DNA from: Verrucomicrobiia bacterium | GTDB taxonomy: Bacteria > Verrucomicrobiota > Verrucomicrobiia > Limisphaerales > JAEYXS01 | DNA length: 64,000 nucleotides | Assembly: GCA_036405135.1 (NCBI GenBank) | Contig: DASWYF010000035.1 | Location: 124,001 to 188,000 of the forward strand | Direction of reading: 5' to 3' | Part shown: positions 37,900 through 46,638 of the stretch, in pieces | Layout: every line of letters begins with the position of its first letter | Position numbering within the stretch: position 1 is the stretch's first letter | Notes under the pieces: model-generated | Told to the model about the DNA's origin: nothing | Database searches by the model: none | Seen by the model: the letters and a program-made list of their open reading frames with translations, nothing else | Program-made: the position numbers and the translations under genes

Positions 37900-40053
37900 A
37901 TGATTTGGCGGAGACAGAGCGGTGTGGCAGTCATCCATGCTTGGGTGATGGCGGTGGTGCTTTGTCTTGGGTTAGGCGAGTTGGGGGCGCAGGAGATGCC
38001 GGTGTTGCGGACGGCAATCGAGGTGCGGCGGGTATCGGCGGAGGTGGCGACGAATGGAGTTCCCGTAGAGGTCGTGGGCGTGGTGACGTTGGTGGATTTC
38101 GGGCGCACAGTGTTTTTGCAGGATGAGACGGGCGGGACTTTTTTCAAAGGAGCTGCGACGAGTTCGGGGTTGCAACCGGGGTTGCGGATCAGGGTGCGGG
38201 GGAAGACGTTTCCGGGATTGTATGTGCCAGGCATCGATGCGGATCACGTGGATGTACTAGAGCGCGGGGTGTTGCCGAAGCCGCGCAAGGTGAGCTTCGA
38301 TGATCTGGCGGCGGGGCGGTTTAATTACGAATGGGTGGAGCTGGAGGGTATAGGGCGTCAGGTGGTGGGTGTGCCGAAGGATCGCACGACATTATTGCTC
38401 GCGGTGGGTGGGCGCCGGATCGAGGTGCAGGCGGCGGAGCCGATGAATGCGGCGCATGAGAAACTGGTGGATGCGCGGGTGAAGGTGCAGGGCTTGGCGG
38501 CAGGGTTCATCAATGACAAGCGGCAACTGGTGGCACCGCATATCCGCATCCAGCGCATGGAGGATATCGAGGTGCTGGAGGCGGCTCCGAAGGATCCGTT
38601 TGAGCGCATGTTGTCGCCGTTGAATTCCTTGCTGCGGTTCACGCCGGATGGGTTCAACGGGCATCGCGTGAAGGTGCAGGGCGTGGTGACGGCGAGTGAG
38701 ACGGGGAACGCGCTTTATCTGCGGGATGAGGATCGGGGGTTGCGCGTGCTGGCGAGGGATGTGCGGAGGTTGGAGCCGGGAGATGTGGTGGAGGTGGCGG
38801 GGTTTCCGGCGATGGGGACGTTCAGCGCGGTGCTGGAGGATGCGGTGTATCGGCGCGTGGCGCGGACGAATGCGCCGGAGCCAGTGGTGACGAATGTAAG
38901 GCAGATCATGCGCGGGACGCTGGACGCGAACTTGGTTTCAATTGAGGCGACGGTGTTGGAATTTCTCGCGGGGCGCACGGAGATCGGGCTGGTGTTGCAG
39001 AGCAGTAACGAGGTGTTTCGCGCACGGTTGGAGCGGACTGAGGGAGAGGAGTCTTTGTCTTTGGAAGCGGGGACGAAGATCAAAGCCACGGGGGTTTGCC
39101 TGACGGAACAGGTGAATTCGTTCTCGATGAATTTCAACAGCAGTCCGCGGACGTTCGAGCTGTTATTACGTTCACCGGCGGATGTGGTGGTGCTGACGCA
39201 GCCGCCATGGTGGACGCCGCAGCGGCTGGCGTATGCGGTGGGCATTGTGTTGTTGCTGGCGTTCCTCGCGTTGATGTGGGCGTTGCAGTTGAATGCGCGG
39301 GTGAAAGTGCAGACGGAGGTCATCCGGCAAGGCGTGGAGAAGGCAGCGGCGCTGGAGGAGCGGCAGCGGATTGCGCGCGAGTTTCATGATACGTTGGAGC
39401 AGGAATTGGTGGGGCTTTCATTGCGATTGGATGCGGTGGTGCCGCGCGTGGAGGAACCGAAGGCGCGGGGTTTGGTGGAATCAACGCGGAAGCTGGTGGG
39501 GAGATTGCAAGTGGAGGCGAGGGAGTTTGTGTGGAACTTGCGCGGGTCGGAGGTGGACCCGGCGTTGCTGAGGCAATTATTGGAGAGGAGTGCAGCGGAC
39601 ATTTCAGGGGAAGGGGCACCCCTCATCCTTAGTCCTTCTCCCCTCCGAGGGGAGAAGGATGGTAACGCTCAAGCATCCTGTGCCGGTGGGCAATCGGATG
39701 GCGGCGTGAAAATCTTTGTGGAAGTGCAAGGGGACTTGGCGCGGATTCCGCAGAGTTTGGCGCATCCGGTTTTACGAATCGCGCAGGAGGCGATGGCGAA
39801 TGCGGTGAAGCATGCGGAGGCAAAGGCGGTTGCTGTTTTGATCGAGGTGCAAGATACGCGAGTGCGATTGGTGGTGAAGGATGATGGTAAAGGGTTCGAT
39901 GTGAACAAGGGGAGTGCGGCGAAGCCGGGGCATTTTGGCCTGCAGGGGATGCAGGAGCGGGCGAAGAAGGCGGGCGGGGAATTGCGGTTGGGCAGTGAGA
40001 TCGGCAAGGGAACAGCGGTCGAATTTATCGCGCCGCTGGGAGTCAAAGGATGA
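37900..40053 (+). CDS. Sensor histidine kinase, NarL/DegS type (HisKA_3), with embedded repeat
   Basis: 717-residue membrane kinase. An N-terminal signal/anchor (VMAVVLCLGLGELGAQ) leads into a roughly 400-residue extracytoplasmic region with OB-like beta-rich repeats (HRVKVQGVVTASETGNALYLRDED, in part) and one membrane helix (about residues 440-465). The HisKA_3 motif is REFHDTLEQEL with phospho-acceptor H496. The ATPase domain has AMANAVKHAEAK, DDGKGFD and GHFGLQGMQERA. Between the two, residues about 569-608 are encoded by a palindromic intergenic-type repeat inserted in frame. The LuxR-type regulator follows after 3 bp. The ligand is unknown. Confidence 0.9.
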   Translation: MIWRRQSGVAVIHAWVMAVVLCLGLGELGAQEMPVLRTAIEVRRVSAEVATNGVPVEVVGVVTLVDFGRTVFLQDETGGTFFKGAATSSGLQPGLRIRVRGKTFPGLYVPGIDADHVDVLERGVLPKPRKVSFDDLAAGRFNYEWVELEGIGRQVVGVPKDRTTLLLAVGGRRIEVQAAEPMNAAHEKLVDARVKVQGLAAGFINDKRQLVAPHIRIQRMEDIEVLEAAPKDPFERMLSPLNSLLRFTPDGFNGHRVKVQGVVTASETGNALYLRDEDRGLRVLARDVRRLEPGDVVEVAGFPAMGTFSAVLEDAVYRRVARTNAPEPVVTNVRQIMRGTLDANLVSIEATVLEFLAGRTEIGLVLQSSNEVFRARLERTEGEESLSLEAGTKIKATGVCLTEQVNSFSMNFNSSPRTFELLLRSPADVVVLTQPPWWTPQRLAYAVGIVLLLAFLALMWALQLNARVKVQTEVIRQGVEKAAALEERQRIAREFHDTLEQELVGLSLRLDAVVPRVEEPKARGLVESTRKLVGRLQVEAREFVWNLRGSEVDPALLRQLLERSAADISGEGAPLILSPSPLRGEKDGNAQASCAGGQSDGGVKIFVEVQGDLARIPQSLAHPVLRIAQEAMANAVKHAEAKAVAVLIEVQDTRVRLVVKDDGKGFDVNKGSAAKPGHFGLQGMQERAKKAGGELRLGSEIGKGTAVEFIAPLGVKG
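39615..39660. repeat. Palindromic element, family A, copy 3, inside a coding sequence
   Basis: Leader GGGGCACCCCTCATCC and stem CCTTCTCCCC (39634-39643), TCCGA, GGGGAGAAGG (39649-39658). It shares leader and stem plan with 3607-3660 and 4190-4245, but lies in frame in the kinase gene, encoding the low-complexity GAPLILSPSPLRGEKDG between the dimerisation and ATPase domains. Confidence 0.85.
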
Positions 40054-40056
40054 CGC

Positions 40057-40686
40057 ATGAGCAATAAACGGATCCGGTTGCTGGTGGTGGATGATCACTT
40101 CGTGGTGCGGAGTGGCGTGGTGGCGTCGCTGGCGCTGGAGGATGATCTGGAAGTGGTCGCGGAGGCGGAGACGGGCGAGCAATCGCTGACGCTGTATCGC
40201 GAAAAGAAGCCGGACGTGGTGATCATGGACCTGCGGTTGCCGGGGAAGAATGGCATTGAGACGACGGCTTTGCTGACGAAGGAGTTTCCGGGGGCACGGG
40301 TTTTGATTTTTACGACGTATGATGGGGATGAGGATATCTATCGGGCGACGCAGGCGGGGGCGTTCGGGTATCTGTTGAAGTCATCGCCGCGTGAGGAATT
40401 GTTGGCAGCGATCCGGGCATTGGCGAAGGGGGAGCGGTATATGACGGCGGCGATCTCATCGCGCCTGGCGGCGCGGGTGGCGGGGCCGGATCTGAGTCCG
40501 CGGGAGCTGGAGATTCTTCAGCTATTGGGGCGGGGGCTGAGTAATAAGGAGATCGGGGCCAAGCTGTTTATCTCCGAGGACACGGTGAAGCGGCATATCA
40601 GCAATCTGTTCGTGAAGCTGAAGGTGAATGATCGGGCGCAGGCGACGGCGGAGGCGATCCGGAGGGGGTTTATTCATCTCGATTGA
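40057..40686 (+). CDS. NarL/LuxR-family response regulator
   Basis: 209-residue regulator: receiver with phospho-acceptor Asp in VIMDLRLPGKNG (about residue 57) and Lys in LLKSSP, then a C-terminal LuxR helix-turn-helix (LSPRELEILQLLGRGLSNKEIGAKLFISEDTV, in part). It is 3 bp downstream of the HisKA_3 kinase, its evident partner. Target genes are unknown; the adjacent lipoprotein is one candidate. The intergenic 16-mer at 40692-40707 follows directly. Confidence 0.95.
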   Translation: MSNKRIRLLVVDDHFVVRSGVVASLALEDDLEVVAEAETGEQSLTLYREKKPDVVIMDLRLPGKNGIETTALLTKEFPGARVLIFTTYDGDEDIYRATQAGAFGYLLKSSPREELLAAIRALAKGERYMTAAISSRLAARVAGPDLSPRELEILQLLGRGLSNKEIGAKLFISEDTVKRHISNLFVKLKVNDRAQATAEAIRRGFIHLD

Positions 40687-40691
40687 GGTGG

Positions 40692-40707
40692 AATGACCAA
40701 TGACGAA
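40692..40707. repeat. 16-bp dispersed repeat, copy 1
   Basis: AATGACCAATGACGAA, identical at 46508-46523 where it codes for the tail of the OmpR-type regulator. Here it is followed by further AATGA units (GAATGACGAAGGAATGAGCA). Confidence 0.75.
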
Positions 40708-40745
40708 ATCCGAATGACGAAGGAATGAGCAATGACCTAAATATA

Positions 40746-41153
40746 ATGAGGCTGTCCGTGTCATTGCTGGTGGTGATGCTCGTTTCAATGGTCGGATGTC
40801 GAAGGAGCGAGCCTGCAATGCAGTATGAAGCGAATAAGAACAAGATGCGGCAGCTACTTGGACATGTATCGCAAATCAAGTTTGAAAAGAAGGCGAGTAA
40901 CTTAGGTGAGGCATTGGTTATCGTGAAGCGGGAGAATCCAGATTCGTTGAAAATGCATGGGGTAGATAAACGTCTGCTATTGAATCCGGACTGGCAGTTG
41001 TATGATGCGGCTACTACCAATGAAGTTGCGGTGGTGACCGAAGTGGCCGTTCTGTATTATGGAACAAATTGTTATGTGGCAGTCAGGTTCGATCTGACAA
41101 CGGTTGCCATGGATAAGCCGCCTGTTTGGGTGAATAGGACTAATAATCAGTGA
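40746..41153 (+). CDS. Small putative lipoprotein of unknown function
   Basis: About 135 residues starting MRLSVSLLVVMLVSMVGC. The hydrophobic leader ends at a lipobox-like VSMVGC, so Cys18 would be lipidated by the Lgt encoded at 7337. The mature part is charged and not recognised. The start at 40746 gives a compact signal peptide; the codon at 40725 would add seven residues inside repeat-derived sequence. It is 59 bp downstream of the LuxR-type regulator, same strand. Confidence 0.65.
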   Translation: MRLSVSLLVVMLVSMVGCRRSEPAMQYEANKNKMRQLLGHVSQIKFEKKASNLGEALVIVKRENPDSLKMHGVDKRLLLNPDWQLYDAATTNEVAVVTEVAVLYYGTNCYVAVRFDLTTVAMDKPPVWVNRTNNQ

Positions 41154-41200
41154 GTTGAGAATTGGGCAGGCATCCCTTGTCCTGTGGGAGCGTAATGGCA

Positions 41201-41219
41201 TTATCGGAAAAAACGATAA
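41201..41219. promoter_or_regulatory. Inverted repeat upstream of FAD oxidoreductase gene
   Basis: TTATCG (41201-41206), seven-base A-rich spacer, CGATAA (41214-41219), with a further partial GATATCGG downstream. It lies about 200 bp before the oxidoreductase start in AT-richer DNA. Could be an operator; no factor can be named. Confidence 0.3.
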
Positions 41220-41421
41220 GTGATATCGGAAAGTAATATTATGCGGGGCGGAGGTGGAGGAGTAGCATGGGTGCAGAAAGGAAGGAGAGGCAGCGCAGAC
41301 TGACGTCGGCGGCTGCTAAATGGAACGAAGGAATGTCCAAAATCGTATCAACAGGACTTTAGTGATGAACCACATGGCGCTTGCTCAGGTGGTTTGTTTT
41401 GGAACAATGTCATTGAACCCT

Positions 41422-43527
41422 ATGCGCGGCATGAAAATTTTATCCTTACTGGCTCTCAGTGTGTTTTGCGTCGGCTCTTTGCGGGCGGCGGAGGAGTATG
41501 ATCTGGTGGTTTATGGCGGCTCCTCCGCAGGCGTGGCCGCGGCGGTGCAGGCGAAGCGGATGGGGAAGACGGTGGTGGTGATCGAGCCGACGAAGCGATT
41601 GGGCGGGTTGAGCAGTGGTGGCTTGGGGCAGACTGACATTGGCAACAAGGCGGCGATCGGGGGGATCGCGTTGGAATTTTATCAGGGCATCCGCAAGCAC
41701 TACAATGAGCCGACGGCGTGGAAGTGGCAGGAGCGCAAGATCTACAAGGACGATGGCCAGACGCGCACGGCAGAGGGTGAACCGGCGATGTGGACGTTCG
41801 AGCCGAGCGCGGCGTTGGGGGTGTTCAATGATTGGGTGAAGGCGAACAACATCGAGGTGGTTTATGGCGAGCGGTTGGATCGCAAGGCGGGTGCGGCGAT
41901 GACGAAGTCGATTCCGTGGCGGATCATGTCGATCAAGATGGAGTCGGGGAAGACGTTCAAGGGGAAGATGTTCATCGATGCGACGTATGAGGGAGATCTG
42001 ATGGCGGTGGCGAATGTGAGTTACACGGTGGGGCGTGAAGCGAATGCGCAGTATGGCGAGACGTTGAATGGTGTGCAGGTTAAGCAGGCGAAGTCGCACC
42101 AGCTTTTCAAGGGCATCGATCCGTATGTGAAGAAGGGTGAGGCGAGCAGCGGGTTGCTGCCGCATATCGATCCGAAGGGGCCGGGCGAGGAAGGTGGCGC
42201 GGATAAGCGCGTGCAGGCGTATTGCTTCCGTATGTGCCTGACGGATCATCCGGAGAATCGCATCCCGTTCCACAAGCCAGATGGTTACAACGAGCTGTGG
42301 TATGAGGTTTTGTTCCGCAATTTCGAGGCGGGCGAGCGAGGGGTGCCATGGATCAATTCTTCCATGCCGAATCGCAAGACAGATACGAACAACAAGTTGG
42401 GTTTCTCCACAGATTTCATCGGGCAGAATTATGCGTATCCCGAGGCGTCTTATGCGGAGCGCGAGAAGATCGTGGCGGAGCATCGCCTGTATCAGCAGGG
42501 CTTGATGTGGACGCTGGCGAATCACCCGCGCGTGCCGGAGAATGTGCGCAAGGAAGTCTCGCGCTGGGGTATGAGCAAGGATGAATTCGTGGAAGGCAAT
42601 GGCTGGCAGGAGCAGATCTATGTGCGCGAGGCGCGTCGCATGGTGAGCGATTACGTGATGGCGCAGAGCGATTGTCAGGGCAAGACGGAGCCGAAGGATC
42701 CGGTGGGCCTGGCAGCGTACACGATGGATTCACATAATCAGCAGCGTTATGTGGATGCGAACGGTCACGTGCGGAACGAGGGCGATGTTCAGGTGGGCGG
42801 GTTCTCGCCGTATCCGATCAGCTACAAGTCCATCGTGCCATCGGCGAAGCAGTGCGCGAATCTTTTGGTGCCGATCTGTCTCTCGGCGACGCATATCGCT
42901 TATGGGTCGATCCGCATGGAACCGGTGTTCATGGTGCTCGGTCAATCGGCAGCGACGGCAGCGGCGCATGCCATCGATGAGAAGAAGTCCGTGCAGGAGA
43001 TCGATTATCAGAAGCTGCATGACAAGCTGGCGGCGGACAAGCAGGTGCTGGTGTGGACGGGGCCGAAGCGCTCAGCGGAACATGGTGGTGCGGCAGGGCT
43101 TGATCCGAAGTCTCTGGAAGGCGTGATCATCGATGATGAACAGGCGAAGCTGGAGGGTTTTGGCATGACGGGCCATACGATCTCGCCGTATGTGGCTACG
43201 GGTTATCGCCATGATGCAAACGAAGAGAAGGGGCAGCAGAGCGCGGTGTTCCCGGTGAAGGTACCGAAAGACGGTAAGTATGAGGTTCGGATCGCGTATA
43301 CGCAGAATGCGAATCGCGCAACGAATGTGCCGGTGAAGATCGTGCACGCGAGTGGCACGGCAGACATCAAACTGAACCAGAAGAAGGTGGCGGAGATCGA
43401 CAAGATCTGGCAGCCGGTGGGGCAGTTCGAGTTCAAGGCGGGCGCCGAGTATAGCGTGGAGATCTCGAACAAGGAGACGGATGGGTATGTGATCATTGAT
43501 GCCATTCAAATCGTGGAGAAGAAGTGA
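41422..43527 (+). CDS. Secreted FAD-dependent oxidoreductase with C-terminal golvesin/xanthan-lyase-like domain
   Basis: About 701 residues. A signal peptide (MKILSLLALSVFCVGSLRA) is followed by the FAD-binding motif DLVVYGGSSAGVAAAVQ and the VVVIEPTKRLGGLSSGGLG strand, typical of the large FAD-dependent oxidoreductases abundant in Planctomycetes and Verrucomicrobia. After about residue 560 comes a beta-sandwich domain (GKYEVRIAYTQNANRATNVPVKI, in part) like those of xanthan lyases and golvesin, suggesting carbohydrate binding. A start at ATG 41422 or 41431 is chosen; the longer frame from 41320 lacks support. It probably acts on a glycan-derived substrate in the periplasm; this is inference. 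Confidence 0.82.
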   Translation: MRGMKILSLLALSVFCVGSLRAAEEYDLVVYGGSSAGVAAAVQAKRMGKTVVVIEPTKRLGGLSSGGLGQTDIGNKAAIGGIALEFYQGIRKHYNEPTAWKWQERKIYKDDGQTRTAEGEPAMWTFEPSAALGVFNDWVKANNIEVVYGERLDRKAGAAMTKSIPWRIMSIKMESGKTFKGKMFIDATYEGDLMAVANVSYTVGREANAQYGETLNGVQVKQAKSHQLFKGIDPYVKKGEASSGLLPHIDPKGPGEEGGADKRVQAYCFRMCLTDHPENRIPFHKPDGYNELWYEVLFRNFEAGERGVPWINSSMPNRKTDTNNKLGFSTDFIGQNYAYPEASYAEREKIVAEHRLYQQGLMWTLANHPRVPENVRKEVSRWGMSKDEFVEGNGWQEQIYVREARRMVSDYVMAQSDCQGKTEPKDPVGLAAYTMDSHNQQRYVDANGHVRNEGDVQVGGFSPYPISYKSIVPSAKQCANLLVPICLSATHIAYGSIRMEPVFMVLGQSAATAAAHAIDEKKSVQEIDYQKLHDKLAADKQVLVWTGPKRSAEHGGAAGLDPKSLEGVIIDDEQAKLEGFGMTGHTISPYVATGYRHDANEEKGQQSAVFPVKVPKDGKYEVRIAYTQNANRATNVPVKIVHASGTADIKLNQKKVAEIDKIWQPVGQFEFKAGAEYSVEISNKETDGYVIIDAIQIVEKK

Positions 43528-43584
43528 GGTGATGAGTTTTCAGCGGGAATAGGACTTCTGGGGCTAATGGGACGAATGAGTTAG

Positions 43585-43602
43585 CGCCGTCTCACGACGG
43601 CG
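43585..43602. repeat. Short palindrome
   Basis: CGCCGTC (43585-43591), loop TCAC, GACGGCG (43596-43602), flanked by TAG and GCTA that extend the symmetry. Located between the oxidoreductase stop and the Pho-box-like site. Confidence 0.6.
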
Positions 43603-43629
43603 GCTACGGATTCGAGGGCGAGTCTGCAC

Positions 43630-43652
43630 TTATGACAAAAGTGTGACAATTG
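43630..43652. promoter_or_regulatory. Pho-box-like direct repeat, copy 1
   Basis: 23-bp sequence identical to 46648-46670. Read on the minus strand it is TTGTCAC-ACTT-TTGTCAT, two 7-bp half-sites with an 11-bp period, the layout bound by PhoB/OmpR-type regulators. It ends 32 bp before the start of the sensor kinase gene, whose partner is an OmpR-type regulator. Confidence 0.6.
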
Positions 43653-43683
43653 TGGGGGTGGGGTTTGGTAGGATGTGGCTGAG

Positions 43684-45675
43684 ATGAGCGAGGTGAGGGT
43701 CACTCCCGGGCGCCGGTTTTTGGTCCATGGCGTGCTGGTGTTGCTACCGCTGGTCCTGCTGACGGCGATGGCGGTGCTATGGTTGCGACAGGACCGATTG
43801 ACGGTGCTGGAATCGGCACGGGAAGTGGCGAAGCTTTCGAGCAAGGAGAGTGTGCGGCGGATTCAGGAGCGGTTGGTCCATCTTTCTGAGCCGGGACGCA
43901 GCAATGAGGTGAAGGAGCGGATCGAATTCACACTTACGGAGGATGGCCGGTTGCTTTCGCCGGAGCCACGTGACCGATTGCCGGTGCCGCGGCCTTATCC
44001 CATCACCAGCCTGAATGCGGACCTGCGCAAGCTGTGGGAGCAGGCGATGGAGGCGGAAGCGGGCGACACGATGACGGTGCGCTCGAATGCGTGGGGAGCG
44101 TTTCTGGCGAAGGCACCAGTGGAGGAGTGGCGGGCACTGGCGCAGTATCATCTGGCGCTGACCCTCGTGGAGCAGAAGCCGGAAGAAGCTTCAGGATTGT
44201 TAAAGGAGGTTTTCATGAAGCCAGTAAGGGTGCAGCTAGAGAGCGGGTTGCCGCTGGTGCCGATCGCGCAATGGCGGTGGATGCAGATGAACAGCAATCT
44301 GGTGACGGGAGAGATGGTGGATTTGTTTTGCTCCAATGCGGTGGCTTATCCAAGCGTTTTGACACCGGACTTGGTGGCCGGGACTTTGCAGTTCAAACAA
44401 GCGGTGCCGACGAGGGTAACACATTGGATGAGAGAATGGCGACGAGATGAGGTGGTCCGGAAGATTCATGCGAGCTATCCAAACTTATGGGTTTCCAAGG
44501 ATACGGAGGGGCAAGGGCGGGAGGCGAAGTGGGTGGAAGCTGAATGGGACAACTGGTTTTTGTTGCAGCGAAAAGAAGGAGGCAAGGTCGTCGGTATTTC
44601 CTGGAAGACAATACAAAAGCAACTGCGCGAGGAAATGGCGTTCAGTTATGTGACGGCACGGTCCATGGTTTATCAGGTCAAAGTTGCTGACAAGGTGTTG
44701 CTGGATGCTTTTCTGGATAGTGAGATATCGGAGAGGCATCGGATCAATATGCCGGCTGAAACGGAAGTCCTGGCCATCTCGGCAACGACAGAGAAAGGTC
44801 TGGCGGTAGAGGTGACGACCTATCTGTGGAAACACACCGCTTACCAGGCAAAACAGGATCAGCGAATTTGGACGTTGGGCGGAGTGATCGCTTTGGCGGT
44901 GGTGGCAGCGCTGGTGGGATTGATCTCGGCATGGCGGACGTTCCAGCAGCAGTGGCAGCTCTCGGAGATGAAGAGCAATTTCGTTTCGAGCGTGTCGCAT
45001 GAATTGCGGGCACCGCTGGCTTCGGTGCGATTGATGGCGGAGAGCCTGGAGCGGGGGAAGGTGCCAGGGGAGGAGAAGCGGCAGGAGTATTTTCAATTGA
45101 TCGGGCGGGAGTGCCGGCGGTTGACGGCGTTGATCGAGAATGTGCTGGATTTCGCGCGGATGGACCAGGGGCGGAAGCAGTATCAGATGGAGCCGACGGA
45201 TGTGGTGATGCTGATGCAGCATACGGTGAAGGGGATGGAGGCGTATGCGGCGGAGCGGAAGGTGACGCTGAAGCTGGCGATCGAGGGCGAGGTGCCGGAG
45301 ATGGAGATGGACGGGCAGGCGATGCAGCAGGCGATGATCAATCTCATCGATAATGCGGTGAAGTATTCACCGGAGAACAAAGAGGTGCGGGTGTCGATGG
45401 AGTTTGACGGGAAGTTTCTGTGCGTCGGGGTTCGAGATGAGGGACCTGGGATTCCGCGGTGGGAACGGGAACGGATCTTCGAGCGGTTTTACCGGAGCGG
45501 GCAAGAGTTGCGACGGGAGACGCAGGGGGTGGGGATCGGGTTGAGCATCGTGAAGCATGTGGTCGAGGCACATGAGGGGAGTGTGACGGTGGCGGAGACG
45601 AAGTCGCCGGGGAGTTTTTTTGTGATCGTATTGCCGATGAAGAAGGGAAAGTTAACCACAGATGAACATAGATAG
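43684..45675 (+). CDS. Membrane sensor histidine kinase, OmpR-type partner
   Basis: About 663 residues. A first membrane helix (VLVLLPLVLLTAMAVLWL) and a second at about residue 400 (VIALAVVAALVGLISAW) flank a periplasmic region of about 350 residues. HisKA follows with phospho-acceptor His in SSVSHELRAPLAS (about residue 439), then the ATPase domain: NLIDNAVKYSP, DEGPGIPRWERERIFERFYR, GVGIGLSIVKHVVE. ATG 43684 is preferred over GTG 43675. The last codons (TTDEHR) are read from an intergenic-type repeat at 45656. The regulator follows 140 bp downstream. Confidence 0.92.
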   Translation: MSEVRVTPGRRFLVHGVLVLLPLVLLTAMAVLWLRQDRLTVLESAREVAKLSSKESVRRIQERLVHLSEPGRSNEVKERIEFTLTEDGRLLSPEPRDRLPVPRPYPITSLNADLRKLWEQAMEAEAGDTMTVRSNAWGAFLAKAPVEEWRALAQYHLALTLVEQKPEEASGLLKEVFMKPVRVQLESGLPLVPIAQWRWMQMNSNLVTGEMVDLFCSNAVAYPSVLTPDLVAGTLQFKQAVPTRVTHWMREWRRDEVVRKIHASYPNLWVSKDTEGQGREAKWVEAEWDNWFLLQRKEGGKVVGISWKTIQKQLREEMAFSYVTARSMVYQVKVADKVLLDAFLDSEISERHRINMPAETEVLAISATTEKGLAVEVTTYLWKHTAYQAKQDQRIWTLGGVIALAVVAALVGLISAWRTFQQQWQLSEMKSNFVSSVSHELRAPLASVRLMAESLERGKVPGEEKRQEYFQLIGRECRRLTALIENVLDFARMDQGRKQYQMEPTDVVMLMQHTVKGMEAYAAERKVTLKLAIEGEVPEMEMDGQAMQQAMINLIDNAVKYSPENKEVRVSMEFDGKFLCVGVRDEGPGIPRWERERIFERFYRSGQELRRETQGVGIGLSIVKHVVEAHEGSVTVAETKSPGSFFVIVLPMKKGKLTTDEHR

Positions 45676-45687
45676 ACACAGATGAAG
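45656..45687. repeat. Low-complexity intergenic repeat overlapping kinase 3' end
   Basis: Repeated units of CACAGATGAA, CATAGATAGA and CACAGATGAA. The kinase stop codon lies inside it, so the final six residues of the kinase derive from the repeat. A distantly similar phrase lies at about 2775-2800. Confidence 0.55.
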
Positions 45688-45815
45688 AAACTCCGAATCA
45701 AAACTCCAAAGGAGATGTGAAGACGTCGGACAGCGAGAGGGGCAGTTTTTTTTACAGAAGGGCACCAAGGGCGCGAAGATAGGAATGAGGAAATCGAGGA
45801 CGACGACGAGGATGC

Positions 45816-46562
45816 ATGAAAAAGGATGAAATGAAGGAGCGGGTGCTCATCGTGGAGGATGAGTATGCGATGCGGCGCGGGCTGGAGGATTGCCTGCGGG
45901 CGGAGGGGTATCGGGTGATCGCGGCGGCGGATGGGGAGGAGGGGTTGAAACGGATATTGGAGGAGAAGCCAGATCTGGTGCTGCTGGATGTGATGATGCC
46001 GAAGCGGGATGGCTACGCGGTGTGCGCGGAGTTGCGTCGCACAGGGGTGGACACGCCGGTGCTGATGCTGACGGCGAAGGGACTGGTGGAGGATCGTGTG
46101 AACGGGTTGGATGTGGGCGCGGATGATTATCTGGTGAAGCCGTTCAGCACGGAGGAATTACTGGCGCGAGTGCGGGCTTTGTTGCGTCGCGTGCAGCGAA
46201 AAGCGAAGGGAGTGACGCTGTTGCGGCTTGGACCGGTGCAGGTGGATTTGATCAAACAGACGGCAGTGAAGGGGCGCAAGGTGGTGGAGATGTCGGCGAG
46301 AGAGTTCGCGATGTTGCGATTGCTGGCGGAGGCGGAAGGTGAGCCGGTGACGCGGGAGAGGTTTCTGGATGTGGTGTGGGGGTATGGGGCATTTCCGACG
46401 ACGCGAACGGTGGATAATCACATCGCAGCTTTGCGGGTGAAGGTGGAGGTGAATCCGGAAATGCCGCAGTGGATCAAGACGGTGCATGGGGTGGGATACC
46501 GGTTGAAAATGACCAATGACGAAGCCGGTTGCACCGGCGGGCCAAAGATGGGGAAACATTGA
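45816..46562 (+). CDS. OmpR/PhoB-family response regulator
   Basis: 248 residues: receiver (VLIVEDEYAMRRG, phospho-acceptor in LVLLDVMMPKRDG, Lys in DDYLVKPFS) and a winged-helix DNA-binding domain (SAREFAMLRLLAEAEGEPV, TRTVDNHIAALRVKVE, VHGVGYRL). A normal OmpR protein ends at that last motif; here about 17 extra residues (from KMTNDEAG onward) are read from a dispersed repeat. It is most likely phosphorylated by the kinase encoded upstream and may bind the twin Pho-box-like sites at 43630 and 46648. The start ATG 45816 or the ATG five codons later are both possible. Confidence 0.93.
   Translation: MKKDEMKERVLIVEDEYAMRRGLEDCLRAEGYRVIAAADGEEGLKRILEEKPDLVLLDVMMPKRDGYAVCAELRRTGVDTPVLMLTAKGLVEDRVNGLDVGADDYLVKPFSTEELLARVRALLRRVQRKAKGVTLLRLGPVQVDLIKQTAVKGRKVVEMSAREFAMLRLLAEAEGEPVTRERFLDVVWGYGAFPTTRTVDNHIAALRVKVEVNPEMPQWIKTVHGVGYRLKMTNDEAGCTGGPKMGKH
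46508..46523. repeat. 16-bp dispersed repeat, copy 2, within regulator 3' end
   Basis: Identical to 40692-40707 and followed by GCCGGTTGCACCGGC, a small hairpin whose 11-mer GCCGGTTGCAC recurs at 2750 and 3255. Confidence 0.75.
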
Positions 46563-46590
46563 ACATACAACGTCCAACGGGGAGGGTTAG

Positions 46591-46638
46591 TGGCGGAGGT
46601 GTCCGCCAAGTGAAGGACTGCCGGCAAGATTCCGGCAG
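46591..46638. repeat. Double-hairpin REP-like element, copy 2
   Basis: Hairpin TGGCGGA-GG-TGTCCGCCA (46591-46608) and hairpin CTGCCGG-CAAGATT-CCGGCAG (46618-46638), then CACTTTG. Same two-hairpin plan and similar length as 24345-24387. It lies just before the second Pho-box-like site. Confidence 0.65.

Noticed and set aside
37669-37938. 90-residue extension of the alcohol dehydrogenase, reaching into the kinase gene
   Set aside because: The family begins at MRAVVYRG, and the extension would overlap the divergent kinase start.
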